Assembly (NCBI GenBank): GCA_944989445.1
Contig: CALYLW010000279.1
Location: 930,007-994,006, forward strand
DNA: 64,000 nt
DNA from: Ampullaceana balthica
Taxonomy: Eukaryota > Mollusca > Gastropoda > Lymnaeidae
Direction: 5' to 3'
Shown here: in pieces, positions 38,101-43,474 of the stretch
Position numbering within the stretch: the first letter of the stretch is position 1
How the letters are laid out: each line of letters starts with the position of its first letter
Notes under the pieces: generated by a model
The model's input: the letters and a program-made list of their open reading frames with translations, nothing else
Database searches by the model: none
Told to the model about the DNA's origin: nothing
Position numbers and translations under genes: made by a program

Positions 38101-40976
38101 CTGAATGTTTTTATTGCCATTTTATTTTGCATCATACAGAATGTGCACAAAAGTGTTTAAAAGTATTTCTAAAACAGATGTATTTTTACTTGGTCAGGAA
38201 CAAAGACAGACAATGACCAGCTACATGCAGTCTCTGAAATCATCATCTGAATTAAAAAAGCAGTACCAGGAAGAAGTGACTCAGTTGACCGAAAAGCTCA
38301 ATAAAGTCCTTGGGAGTCAAGGACTGAAGGCCAACATCAGAAGAAGTAAGTTCTGTTGGTTTTTACTTTGTTTTACAAGTTTGATTCTTTCTCAGAATTT
38401 TACATACATGTATGACTCATGTAGTCACAGCAGGGGCACTTATAATTTTTTAAATTTAAATAGTTGTTTCAAGCCTTTAGTTTTTTTTCCTTCACATTTT
38501 TATGACAACCTAAATGATTATGAATAGGTTGACAATTTTTAATATTACTGTTGAATCATTTGGGCTTCATAAATATTGTTACAAAAAGTTCCTACTACAA
38601 CTTTACACTGTCCGCATCTGTCTTGATTGTTCCACCAACAATACAGATTGGAATTCACCTGCAACTTTAAAGGGTGACTATGGCCTTGCACCCTAGTATT
38701 GTCATCTAACTTATAAACCCTTTTACTTGTTAAAATAATCCCAAAAAATATTTTAACAGGCATGATCCAGTCATTCAATTCCTTGTAATTACAAGGACCA
38801 TAAGATCTGCTCGTGTGGCCCTAAAACAGCTTTAACTTTTTTTTTGTTTTGTTGCTTTCATTATGATCAATGTTTTAAGAGCTATAGTTATATTTATTTT
38901 ATACTTACTCATCAAACATTTTTATTCCCACTAAAAAGTAGAATTGTAGGTTTTTCTAATATTTCCAGACTGTTTTATAATGTATTGTTTTTTTGAATAA
39001 TGCATCTGCTAAGGTCAGAAATTATTTTGCTTTTCAAACATTAAGTGATGAGATTCCTCAGTTTGTTGATTTTTTTTCAGGTTGAACATTGAACAACAGG
39101 TGTATTTTAAAATAACAATGCAGCCTTTTAACCTGTATTTATAGAAGTGTAATGAAAATAAAACAAATAAAACAGTCCCCTATTAATTATACAAAATGTG
39201 TGATCTTTTCTCTTTACTAAAAAAAAATGATATTTAAAGAAAATACATTAAATTCAATTGTGATTTTCGTTTCCATTGTTGGTTTTGGTTTTCAAATATC
39301 TAATAATTTATGTTTTTTTATTGTAAGAAGTTATTAAGATCCATTTTGTCATACATTTATAGTTACAGAAGAGACTTGATATTCAGATAGCAAATGTAAA
39401 CCTTTAGATGATTAAATTTAAAAACAAAAAATGTTTAAATAAGTTTACCAACTTTTGTTTTAATGTATTCATTATTTATTTTGTGTTCCTGTTCAGTTTT
39501 AAATAAATAGTATTTTATTCAGTACTTTGAAAAAAATTAGAGAAGTTTAACTCATTTAATCTTTTTAAATTGTTCAGTTCTAAAGCTTTAATGTTAACTT
39601 TATTGTCCTTTCATATTGTAATAATGGAAATTACTTATTAAACTTTAATCTTTTGAACCCCGTAAAATACAATTCCCCTGGGGAATATTTACACTAGGGT
39701 AAGTTACTAAGACCTATTTCTTGGTTTGAAATTTTTTTTATCACACAGGAAAATAAACTCAAGTAATGGGTTTAATATAGACAAAGACAAATTGAATATG
39801 CTATAAACCTCCTTTTTTCCCCTAAAATATTTTACATAAATTTAATAAAACTAACAAAAAAATCTAAAAGTTAAATTCATAGTTATTCTTTTTCAATTAA
39901 ATTGATTTTTAAATTTCAAAAGGGGACATTCTAAATTGTAATAGTTTCAAGTGATATATAAGTGGAAACAATTTTAATTGGAAATAAAATATAAATTAAG
40001 CTGTTTCGAATAGTCAAAGAAGTGTACTGGGTATTTATTAATAATGTATAATTGTAAATTCAAAATTAAATGTTCCATTTCAAATTAATCCCCACAGCTC
40101 CCTCATTCCATCAACGTGCTCGCAGTCCGAGTCCACTGGGTAACTCACCTTCTGTGCGTAAAGAATCGGATCATTCTAGTAGAGACTCCCACCGTCGACG
40201 ACACATTCAACCAAAAGGTTTGTGAAATTAGTTTTAAAATTTGCTGTAGTGTAAAGGGCTTGTGAATTTATTTGCTGCTAATACCGCCAAGCTTTTAAGA
40301 GTACTAATGAAATAACATTAAATTACCTAAAAGCATTCAACCCTGTAATTAAGACATGGAGTTTTTTTTTAAGCATTCAATGATATTTTATAGGATTACT
40401 GTTTGTTATAACTGGTGTTTTTTTTTAAAAATCAGAAAATTTATGGCAAATCCCATTGCTTATACTTTGTATTGCAAATTCAATCCTAATTTTCAAAATC
40501 AAATTATAATTATGTTTCTTAAATTTAACATTTGAAAATTCTAAAAGCAACATGTACATTTATAGCTTCCAAAGAATATTCCATGATTTATCTTTGAAAT
40601 GAGCACAGTTAATAAAATGTGTTAAATATTACAAATTATATTTATGCACCTACCTGCTATAAAAAAAGAAGGGAAAGGAAAATTAAACTTCATCTTTTTA
40701 ATAGAGACAAATTAGCTAAACCATTTTCTGTGTGGCTTAAAAATATCTTTCATTTTTTATTTGGGGCTTATTTCAAAAGAAATTTTTCTACATAAATTAT
40801 GAAATTTAAATAAATATGAATGCTAATTCATTTTTTCCTCCTGTATGTTAGATCTCAGAAGATCAAAAAGCAGCCCTTCTCTCCCCTTTGTTTTTGATGG
40901 CAAGTCAACACCAGCTAAGCAAGCTACTCCTTCATCTGCTTCAAAAACAAGAAGATCTCGTTCTCCTAAATCTTAA
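3825..40976 (+). CDS. MPRIP: MPRIP / outspread-like protein, 28 exons, 5' end outside window
   Basis: Spliced coding region of 7,917 nt (2,638 residues plus stop TAA at 40974-40976). In vertebrates MPRIP (p116Rip) binds F-actin, RhoA and the myosin phosphatase targeting subunit on stress fibres; the fly homologue is outspread. Visible order in the partial protein: end of PH1 (residues 1-105), Ser-rich linker, PH2 (about 348-440), Ser/Pro-rich linker to about 790, then coiled coil and helical segments to about 2550 and a basic Ser/Arg tail. The family call rests on PH2, with KHWFVLAGNSLRYY, RIDLSSCYEV, RNYGFKI and AAMTSGIRNNW, and on PH1 with WQRRFFRLYDDGEF and MNKCTDVLD. TRIOBP shares the second PH type but lacks this PH1 pairing. 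All exon joins keep frame. The protein is much longer than the roughly 1,000-residue short vertebrate form. The start codon is missing from the window. Confidence 0.93.
4021..4090. repeat. Short dispersed-repeat-like segment
   Basis: A (TAA)n start followed by tttatatagcgctgtatccc and cacaacgctttacat. This layout (tatagcgc and an inverted gcgctttac-like end) looks like a common miniature repeat in invertebrate introns. Boundaries are uncertain. Confidence 0.35.
4298..4449 (+). CDS. MPRIP: MPRIP exon b (PH1)
   Basis: 152 nt. Acceptor tgtttag, donor GTGAGT, ends in phase 2. Encodes PDTVPQGIVDMNKCTDVLD and the strand with FSLSIITPEKTVYIKG, ending EEIQW. This matches the family pattern in which PH1 binds through basic residues between strands. 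The intron that follows is the longest of the gene. Confidence 0.92.
4450..6430. other. Intron sequence, nothing recognised
   Basis: First part of the 11.3-kb intron inside PH1. Poly-C and poly-A runs and a few short reading frames are present, but no coding exon with splice sites or known repeat could be supported. Confidence 0.5.
6434..7436. repeat. 28-bp minisatellite, about 28 regular copies plus decayed edge
   Basis: From about 6658 to 7436 a 28-bp unit (core gtctcctgaacgtctctttc followed by ctctcaca or ctctccca) is repeated almost perfectly. From 6434 to 6657 there are diverged relatives (cagtcttcagaaagtctatt). Variants at two positions (cac/ccc and tcct/tccc) occur in runs, as expected from slippage or unequal exchange. 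The strand is pyrimidine-rich. Since 28 is not a multiple of 3 the reverse-strand frames cycle every 84 bp and are not genes. Confidence 0.95.
7437..8600. other. Intron sequence, nothing recognised
   Basis: Contains two runs of 9-11 G near 7938 and 7982 and AT-rich unique sequence. No gene or element boundary could be supported. Confidence 0.4.
8600..8757. repeat. Degenerate tandem repeat, about 27 bp period
   Basis: Imperfect repetition of tgacagttgatatagttatt-like units, five to six copies. Function none seen. Confidence 0.55.
8864..9142. mobile_element. Non-autonomous hAT element, 8-bp duplication CACTAAAT
   Basis: 279 bp flanked by perfect CACTAAAT at 8856-8863 and 9143-9150. Inverted ends: CAGTGCTTCTCAAACTTTTC at left and, reverse complemented, CAGTGCTTCTCAAAGTGCTG at right. 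The ends follow the hAT rule CAGTG and resemble Charlie-type hAT ends of vertebrates. GC-rich ends (gggaccggc) with an AT-rich centre, no transposase. Confidence 0.85.
9151..10489. other. Intron sequence, nothing recognised
   Basis: Unique-looking AT-rich sequence between two hAT elements. No reading frame or repeat boundary supported. Confidence 0.4.
10498..12405 (-). mobile_element. hAT transposon (ZBED/SCAND3-like), 8-bp duplication ATCTACAC
   Basis: 1,908 bp flanked by perfect ATCTACAC at 10490-10497 and 12406-12413. Terminal inverted repeats CAGTGGTTCTTAACC at both ends, followed by ggggagcac / ctccgcggagcacc subterminal repeats. Carries a broken transposase on the minus strand. Inserted in the PH1 intron. 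Confidence 0.92.
10739..12253 (-). pseudogene. Broken hAT transposase, ZBED5/SCAND3-like
   Basis: Fragments in order on the minus strand: 12253-11948 (starts MDKFLIKRKANDSEEQ), 11894-11559 (contains CVGICTDGAPSMVGSLKGF, the conserved CTDGAPSM block), 11498-11214 (ELKDELMTFFQNENMDDF), 11296-10955, 10936-10739 (ends with a hAT C-terminal TSYLCEFGFSIVTNIKTKKR). At least three frameshifts separate them; one near 12000 disrupts the join into KRHFALQIDEST. No BED zinc finger was seen at the N-terminus. Not functional. Confidence 0.85.
12414..13457. other. Intron sequence, nothing recognised
   Basis: No gene or repeat boundary supported. A poly-C then poly-T run lies near 13216-13232. Confidence 0.4.
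13458..14036 (-). mobile_element. tRNA-Val-headed SINE, long copy
   Basis: Minus-strand copy of a family also present at 26326-26690. Reading on the minus strand: short leader shared with the other copy (gttgttccttcacaga), tRNA-Val-like head (14015-13940) with A box gtgtattggttattac, anticodon loop CTAACAT and B box ggttcaagcc, then an AT/poly-pyrimidine block, a middle section of about 290 bp not in the other copy, and a conserved end with a hairpin GCGGCGTATGCTACGCCGC near 13472-13490. Two copies aligning head to tail support one family. Confidence 0.8.
13584..13826 (+). other. 80-codon open frame inside the SINE copy, unrecognised
   Basis: Runs antisense to the SINE. Starts MGGTAKAFLRSISDIATISA; contains VLLLSVLLRRVYDYVSVTEN and ends LESNNLMKDLV. 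Composition looks protein-like and is unlike the flanking AT-rich intron, and this block is missing from the other SINE copy. It may be a captured fragment or chance. No function assigned. Confidence 0.25.
14051..15028. repeat. Tandem pair of about 470-bp palindrome-ended elements
   Basis: Two direct copies, 14051-14520 and 14521-15028. Each holds a unit bounded by inverted ends AAATCCCTT...AAGGGATTT (14088-14519 and 14568-15025), preceded by a shared segment aaacaaagtttttgactata. Inside are blocks ttacagactgaaaccgaaat and cgttcgatcgatctgaa. The inverted ends suggest a DNA element duplicated with its flank. Identity is about 90 percent by eye with small indels. Confidence 0.8.
15285..15560 (-). 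repeat. Third, inverted and diverged copy of the same repeat
   Basis: Reverse complement matches the interior of the 14051-15028 units: tttacagactgaaacgcgct, then aaactaaaaattgattaatt and cattcgatcgatctcaaatt. More diverged than the tandem pair, so older. Confidence 0.75.
15754..15850 (+). CDS. MPRIP: MPRIP exon c (PH1 C-terminal helix)
   Basis: 97 nt, enters in phase 2 and completes the Trp codon split across the 11.3-kb intron (TG|G). Acceptor tttttag, donor GTAAGT. Encodes WQEILGEFPKALKAIKPRR, the closing PH helix with its conserved Trp, followed by a basic stretch. The continuous PH fold across the intron argues that no coding exon is hidden inside it. Confidence 0.9.
16601..17227 (+). 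CDS. MPRIP: MPRIP exon d (Ser-rich inter-PH linker)
   Basis: 627 nt, 209 codons, phase 0. Acceptor ctggcacag, donor GTTTGT. Very Ser-rich, with many likely phosphosites including the basophilic RERSAS near its end. Contains SLKEFTSQL, a short motif that recurs as SVKEFTASL in exon h. No globular domain is visible, so the linker is probably disordered. Confidence 0.88.
17550..17609. repeat. 26-bp tandem repeat, 2.3 copies
   Basis: cacttgattgttacagttaa plus tgataa, two exact copies and the start of a third, in the intron after exon d. Confidence 0.85.
18099..18197 (+). CDS. MPRIP: MPRIP exon e (linker, GC donor)
   Basis: 99 nt, 33 codons, phase 0. Acceptor tgctttag. The donor is GAG|GCAAGT, a strong non-canonical GC splice site; reading through it the frame stops shortly after. 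Encodes MARSSEVISRPLGKG and ends KLVSDKFE, leading straight into PH2. The exon could be skipped without changing frame. Confidence 0.75.
18198..18203 (+). promoter_or_regulatory. MPRIP: Non-canonical GC splice donor
   Basis: GAG|GCAAGT. All other donors of this gene in the window are GT. GC-AG introns normally have a donor consensus this good to compensate. The partner acceptor aattcag precedes 19478. Confidence 0.7.
18198..19477. other. MPRIP: GC-AG intron, nothing else recognised
   Basis: Very AT-rich; long A/T runs near 18930-18970. Short reading frames only. Confidence 0.6.
19478..19531 (+). CDS. MPRIP: MPRIP exon f (start of PH2)
   Basis: 54 nt, phase 0, acceptor aattcag, donor GTTTGT. 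Encodes DLVYMKKGWLIKQAPTEK, the first strand of PH2. KKGWLxKQ is diagnostic of the MPRIP/TRIOBP PH domain. Confidence 0.92.
19801..19962 (+). CDS. MPRIP: MPRIP exon g (PH2 core)
   Basis: 162 nt, phase 0, acceptor cattccag, donor GTAAGG. Encodes KHWFVLAGNSLRYYEDAKAE, then RIDLSSCYEV and RNYGFKIK. This is the best conserved stretch in the window. Confidence 0.95.
20602..21504 (+). CDS. MPRIP: MPRIP exon h (PH2 end plus phospho-rich linker)
   Basis: 903 nt, 301 codons, phase 0, acceptor cccttgacag, donor GTATAT. Starts TRNGEYILAAMTSGIRNNWM, the last strand and C-terminal helix of PH2, then a low-complexity Ser/Pro/Arg-rich linker. SVKEFTASL repeats the motif of exon d. GSATASD near the end is repeated in exon i. 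Confidence 0.93.
21505..23925. other. MPRIP: 2.4-kb AT-rich intron, nothing recognised
   Basis: Intron between exons h and i. No splice-flanked open frame or repeat boundary supported. Confidence 0.5.
23926..24033 (+). CDS. MPRIP: MPRIP exon i
   Basis: 108 nt, phase 0, acceptor ttacag, donor GTGTGT. Acidic; carries EVGSATASDVVGG, echoing GSATASDAGS of the previous exon, which suggests a small internal duplication. Confidence 0.85.
24146..24250 (+). CDS. MPRIP: MPRIP exon j (first coiled coil)
   Basis: 105 nt, phase 0, acceptor ttcag, donor GTTGGT. Encodes VETLKDRLELTQTELDKMHK and onward, a heptad-like helix that opens the coiled-coil half of the protein. Confidence 0.87.
24833..24937 (+). 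CDS. MPRIP: MPRIP exon k
   Basis: 105 nt, phase 0, acceptor aatcacag, donor GTTTGC. Encodes SLDSGYSSRWGPSSNQSEAA and a Ser/Asn-rich end. It interrupts the coiled coil with a flexible insert and is symmetric in phase, so it could be a cassette exon. Confidence 0.82.
25220..25381 (+). CDS. MPRIP: MPRIP exon l (coiled coil)
   Basis: 162 nt, phase 0, acceptor attgccag, donor GTAAGA. Encodes TLKRQLKEAKDTVQRQRMDI and further heptads. Confidence 0.88.
25838..26062 (+). CDS. MPRIP: MPRIP exon m (coiled coil)
   Basis: 225 nt, phase 0, acceptor tgtgcag, donor GTGAGC. Encodes FVKLSSEWNRRIRTLEGQSK and a highly charged helix ending HEYNQLK. A (TA)n tract and a tRNA-Val-type SINE begin a short way into the next intron. 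Confidence 0.88.
26101..26189. repeat. (TA)n microsatellite
   Basis: About 89 bp of TA dinucleotide with a short interruption (aaatataaat) in the middle, 39 bp inside the intron after exon m. Frames rich in Tyr and Ile over it are artefacts. Confidence 0.97.
26326..26690 (+). mobile_element. tRNA-Val-headed SINE, shorter copy
   Basis: Leader gttgttccttcacaga at 26331, tRNA-Val-like head 26354-26427 (cgtagtgtagtggttatcac A box; anticodon loop CATACAC, i.e. UAC with U33 changed to A; gggttcaagcc B box; end tggaaaca), AT-rich and pyrimidine block to about 26490, then an end section (26555-26690) matching the end of the minus-strand copy at 13458-13590. The head has acceptor-stem mismatches, so it is not a working tRNA gene. 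Upstream 26191-26325 looks like a partial duplicate of the middle section. Confidence 0.8.
27084..27368 (+). CDS. MPRIP: MPRIP exon n (coiled coil)
   Basis: 285 nt, phase 0, acceptor ttaccag, donor GTAAGA. Encodes EKLDDREHELANLRSELKEK and continues as charged coiled coil. The intron sequence next to its donor is duplicated in tandem. Confidence 0.88.
27381..27605. repeat. Intronic tandem duplication, about 115 bp, two copies
   Basis: attctatgtcccctttaaca and attctatgtcatctttaaca start parallel stretches that share caaaaataaataattaaa and acctacaaaataatctt. It starts about 12 bp after the exon n donor. Confidence 0.8.
27753..28124 (+). CDS. MPRIP: MPRIP exon o (coiled coil)
   Basis: 372 nt, phase 0, acceptor cactttag, donor GTTATA (weak). 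Encodes MIEADKKLIDLSDELHAEMG and a coiled coil with Leu heptads, ending LNKRIQDLQ. Confidence 0.87.
28469..31213 (+). CDS. MPRIP: MPRIP exon p, giant 915-codon exon
   Basis: 2,745 nt open without interruption, phase 0 at both ends, acceptor attgacag, donor GTATCA. Begins LKLEHVESMTDQKYDRGNSA. Contains several coiled-coil stretches, an acidic tract (EEGDDDSDSEDEGEQTT, codons around 29545-29600), and a long helical region with no domain I recognise. I did not recognise any catalytic motif. It may act as an extended spacer or partner-binding platform; this is inference. Confidence 0.9.
31214..32054. other. MPRIP: Intron, nothing recognised
   Basis: AT-rich, no repeat boundary or reading frame worth reporting. 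Confidence 0.5.
32055..32273 (+). CDS. MPRIP: MPRIP exon q (coiled coil)
   Basis: 219 nt, phase 0, acceptor ttattgaag (purine before AG, weaker than its neighbours), donor GTAAAT. Encodes ALLGPLEEVLESKHEDELEV and more helix. Confidence 0.83.
32515..32769 (+). CDS. MPRIP: MPRIP exon r (coiled coil)
   Basis: 255 nt, phase 0, acceptor ttccacag, donor GTAAGT. Encodes ESSKLEKTLEEQQSDRDHYE and ends MQKLNFR. Confidence 0.88.
32885..32992 (+). CDS. MPRIP: MPRIP exon s
   Basis: 108 nt, phase 0, acceptor tcaacag, donor GTAAGG. Encodes KFLGSLKKDLTNKEKNSIIQ and ends SAEEE. Confidence 0.86.
33302..33397 (+). CDS. MPRIP: MPRIP exon t (Pro-rich)
   Basis: 96 nt, phase 0, acceptor tccatcag, donor GTATTT. 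Encodes EEYYKPPLPSQPPPDIPEGV and onward. The Pro-rich stretch breaks the coiled coil and could bind SH3 or WW domains (inference). Confidence 0.84.
33543..33639 (+). CDS. MPRIP: MPRIP exon u
   Basis: 97 nt, enters phase 0 and leaves phase 1; acceptor tattttag, donor GTACTT. Encodes PFKSLSSHEHAVELLKKEKE and ends RNTKA. Confidence 0.84.
33640..34734. other. MPRIP: Intron, nothing recognised
   Basis: AT-rich; a run of nine G at about 34606-34614. Confidence 0.5.
34735..34855 (+). CDS. MPRIP: MPRIP exon v (coiled coil)
   Basis: 121 nt, acceptor tatttcag, donor GTAAGT, leaves phase 2. Encodes LDAVRSAYEDELSKERAKYK and ends NEIRLRN. Confidence 0.87.
35400..35547. mobile_element. Miniature hAT element, 8-bp duplication ACTGATGT
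   Basis: 148 bp flanked by perfect ACTGATGT at 35392-35399 and 35548-35555. Inverted ends CTGGGACGGCC at left and CAGGGCTGGCC (reverse complement) at right, with gcggggcccatgc and gcggggccgac subterminal blocks. No coding capacity. Confidence 0.7.
35560..36420. repeat. Decayed repeat with ccgtcggattcgaat blocks and a TCATTCCAA array
   Basis: ccgtcggattcggatttggc and ccgtcggattcgaatgc (35664-35720) are matched by gtcggattcgaattcgaac and related blocks at 36290-36400, some inverted. Between them, 35889-36075, TCATTCCAA is repeated about a dozen times with 9-13 bp spacing. Probably one decayed element with an internal tandem array; ends not identified. Confidence 0.55.
36689..36832 (+). CDS. 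MPRIP: MPRIP exon w (coiled coil)
   Basis: 144 nt, acceptor acccatag, donor GTGAGT; enters and leaves in phase 2. Encodes EEEARLSEELKKLNMHYSSK and ends ISQLIS. Confidence 0.86.
37517..37646 (+). CDS. MPRIP: MPRIP exon x
   Basis: 130 nt, acceptor actatcag, donor GTATGT, returns to phase 0. Encodes NNHLEDLLNKEIDSLKEFIK and a short Ser/Thr-rich part before EEELYDAK. Confidence 0.86.
37839..37925 (+). CDS. MPRIP: MPRIP exon y
   Basis: 87 nt, phase 0, acceptor tttcatcag, donor GTACTT. Encodes IMVRVKDTELQKLRLQVKNL and ends SLHRTTE. Confidence 0.86.
38198..38345 (+). CDS. MPRIP: MPRIP exon z (last coiled coil)
   Basis: 148 nt, enters phase 0, leaves phase 1; acceptor cttggtcag, donor GTAAGT. Encodes EQRQTMTSYMQSLKSSSELK and ends GLKANIRR. 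Confidence 0.87.
38346..40097. other. MPRIP: 1.75-kb AT-rich intron, nothing recognised
   Basis: No supported repeat or exon. Confidence 0.5.
40098..40217 (+). CDS. MPRIP: MPRIP exon aa (basic tail)
   Basis: 120 nt, phase 1 at both ends, acceptor ccccacag, donor GTTTGT. Encodes PSFHQRARSPSPLGNSPSVR and then SRDSHRRRHIQPK, a Ser/Arg-rich disordered tail with several SP sites. Confidence 0.84.
40852..40976 (+). CDS. MPRIP: MPRIP terminal coding exon
   Basis: 125 nt including TAA stop, enters phase 1, acceptor gtatgttag. Encodes LRRSKSSPSLPFVFDGKSTP and ends SRSPKS. The basic SP-containing tail closes the protein. Confidence 0.86.
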
Positions 40977-41010
40977 AAATAGTCCCAGTTTCTTAGATTC
41001 AACTCTTTAA

Positions 41011-43470
41011 GGGGGGACTGGTAGTCAAAATGCTAAATTTTAAAATCCTGCACTTTGACTGAATTTTTTTTGCTCATCACATAGGAAAAGCTATGAAAAC
41101 ACATAAAAAAAATAAATGGGGCAAAAAAAATATTTTTTTTATGCTTTTGATGGGAAAATGAGGGTAAAAAGTGGCAATTTCATATATTCAGCAGTGCAGA
41201 AATTTCTCAAAAACCATCTATTAGATTTCAATGAAACTTGGTACAAGTTTTATACATAGGACATTGTACAACCTTATAGAAGGAAATTTTGATAGCTTTA
41301 AAAATAAATTTTTTATGAATTTTTAAAATTTGCGCTGATAATTAATCAGTTGTTTACGTAAACAGTTTTAACTAAAACTTGAATAGTTTTTTTTGCCTCT
41401 TATAATAGAAAGAAAAGCTTCTATAAGGTTGTAGATAATTATGTCACAAACTGATGTTGTGAATTCTGTTTCATTTGGATAGGCCGTTTCTGAAATAACC
41501 CAGCTCCAGTAACCCCACACTCGTAAAATTGACAAAACTGAGAAAACGCAAAAAGAAATATTATTTTTGAAATATTTTATTTTTTAACCATTTAAAGTGG
41601 CATAAATATATATTATTATAACACCTATGCCTCTAGTGAATAAGATACATAAAAAAAGCAAATTGAAAAGCCCATTTATAAAAAAAATATAACTGTTCTT
41701 TTACCCCCACCCACAAAGAAAAAAAACAAAAATAATTTGTCAATTGCTCTTCTGAGATAAAATTGCTGCTGTTCTTATGTGTTTAGTGGGGATTATTTAT
41801 AAGTAATAACTGTCAGTGTCAAACACCAGTGGCATGATGTCTTTCTATGAGGGCAGTCATGATGTTAAGGGTGCTCAATCATCGGGCGAAGCATGGTAAA
41901 CAGGTCGGAAACTCCTCCGAAGCGATTTGGTTCTGTAACTTTTTCCATCTCCCCATTTTCTAATTGTGCTGGTGCTGGAGATTCTTTTCACCTATTTAAA
42001 AAAGTACATATAATTATAATAATATACATTCTAGCCCTTGTGAAATAGATTATACAAATTTATTTTGTAAATAAAATGAGATGGAATTTATTTTTTTTTA
42101 AAGTTGCGCACCAAAATTTAGGCGTTCAAAGCAGGCCAGACAGCAATTTAAATTCAAATTAATATTTTAAAATATCATTTAAATTAGAATTCCAGTTTTA
42201 AACTTACATGTAATGTAACATGTCACTACTCTATTACTGTCCTGACACTAAGTTTCAATGCCTGGTATCCAGAGACTTTTTCAAGTAAACTTTACTCTTG
42301 ACTGGCAAAACGGCTGCTTGATGTCAGGATTCTGGTTCACTGATTCACTGCAAATAAATATTTAGAAATTATTTGAATATCTTTACCGTTTTAACTCTAA
42401 GTATATTATTATATTGATGACTAAAGTCAAACAATAATGCCAAACATTACCTATCTTCTTCGTCTACTACTATTACTACTAATAGTACTAGTCACTAGTA
42501 CTATTACTGTCATGTAACAGTAACAGAAACGGCTAAGGCTAAAGGGCAGGACTAAGCTCAATTATAATTATAATAAGCAATTACGTAAATATTACTAGCA
42601 TTAATTAATTAATTGACATAAGTAAATAAGTTATCTGAAATGACACTTAAGATAATTTGTTTAGGTGTATAAATAATAAGTATAAAATTGTATTCATTGA
42701 CACTAACACTCTCCGATCGCTACTGAATTTGTTTACTTTTGAATTGAGAAACATGACTATTCTTCATGACACTGATACTAAATAATGTCACGATTTTTAA
42801 AAACAAAAGAAATAAAATGTATTACATTCATACTTACTTTTTATACGTATTCGAACAAAATTATTGATCACAAAAAGGGCAGCTTTATCTAAATCCAATG
42901 TCTGTTCGGTGAACGTGGGATGAAAACATTTTATCCCCAACAAAAAATGGTTGCAAAATATAAACACCCGCATTGCATTGTGGTATAGAAAATTCCAATT
43001 TTTCCTATTTTTAGTAACCTTAGTTCACAGGCAACCAATGAAAATTCAGGCTTTACTAGATGATGACGTATGAGGTGTGTAAACGTATTTCTACAATAAA
43101 TGTGACGTACTTCACAGCCTTTATTTCCTTTGTTAGAGTTGAATGATTTTGAAATTAGTAGGTCAGTACGATAGCCCATGGTATGAGCTTTCCAAAGAGG
43201 CCTAACTTTCGGCATTAGGCTTCAAGGAATGTGGTTTTGTAGGGATTTTAGCTGACCACTGCGTAGCGTAAAGTCGCCGTTTCTTGGAATAGTTGCCTAG
43301 ATACATGTTATTCCAAGGCAAATTATGTATCTAAAGCAATTATTTTTTACAAAAAAAATCGGGGCATTGTGTTTATAAGAGGTTAATGTAACCAAATCTT
43401 ACAATTTTTGAAAATTGAAAATTTTTAAAAAATGCATGATTTTTACGTTAAGTTGACTACCAGTCCCCCC
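41011..43470. mobile_element. TTAA-flanked piggyBac-like element in the 3' UTR
   Basis: 2,460 bp. Flanked by TTAA at 41007-41010 and 43471-43474. Ends are inverted: GGGGGGACTGGTAGTCAA at left and the same sequence reverse complemented at right (18 of 18). TTAA duplication and GC-rich short ends fit the piggyBac superfamily. I see no transposase or DDD motif, so it is non-autonomous or another TTAA-targeting type. It lies 34 bp after the MPRIP stop codon, so it would be transcribed with that mRNA. Confidence 0.75.
41875..42347 (-). other. Possible spliced mini-frame inside the TTAA element
   Basis: On the minus strand, 42347-42296 (after acceptor tatttgcag; ESVNQNPDIKQPFCQSR; donor GTAAAG) can join in frame to 41991-41875 (after acceptor aaatag; VKRISSTSTIRKWGDGKSYR onward, stop TGA). 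A 94-codon open frame lies further upstream at 43215-42931. This may be chance; no family recognised. Confidence 0.2.
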
Positions 43471-43474
43471 TTAA

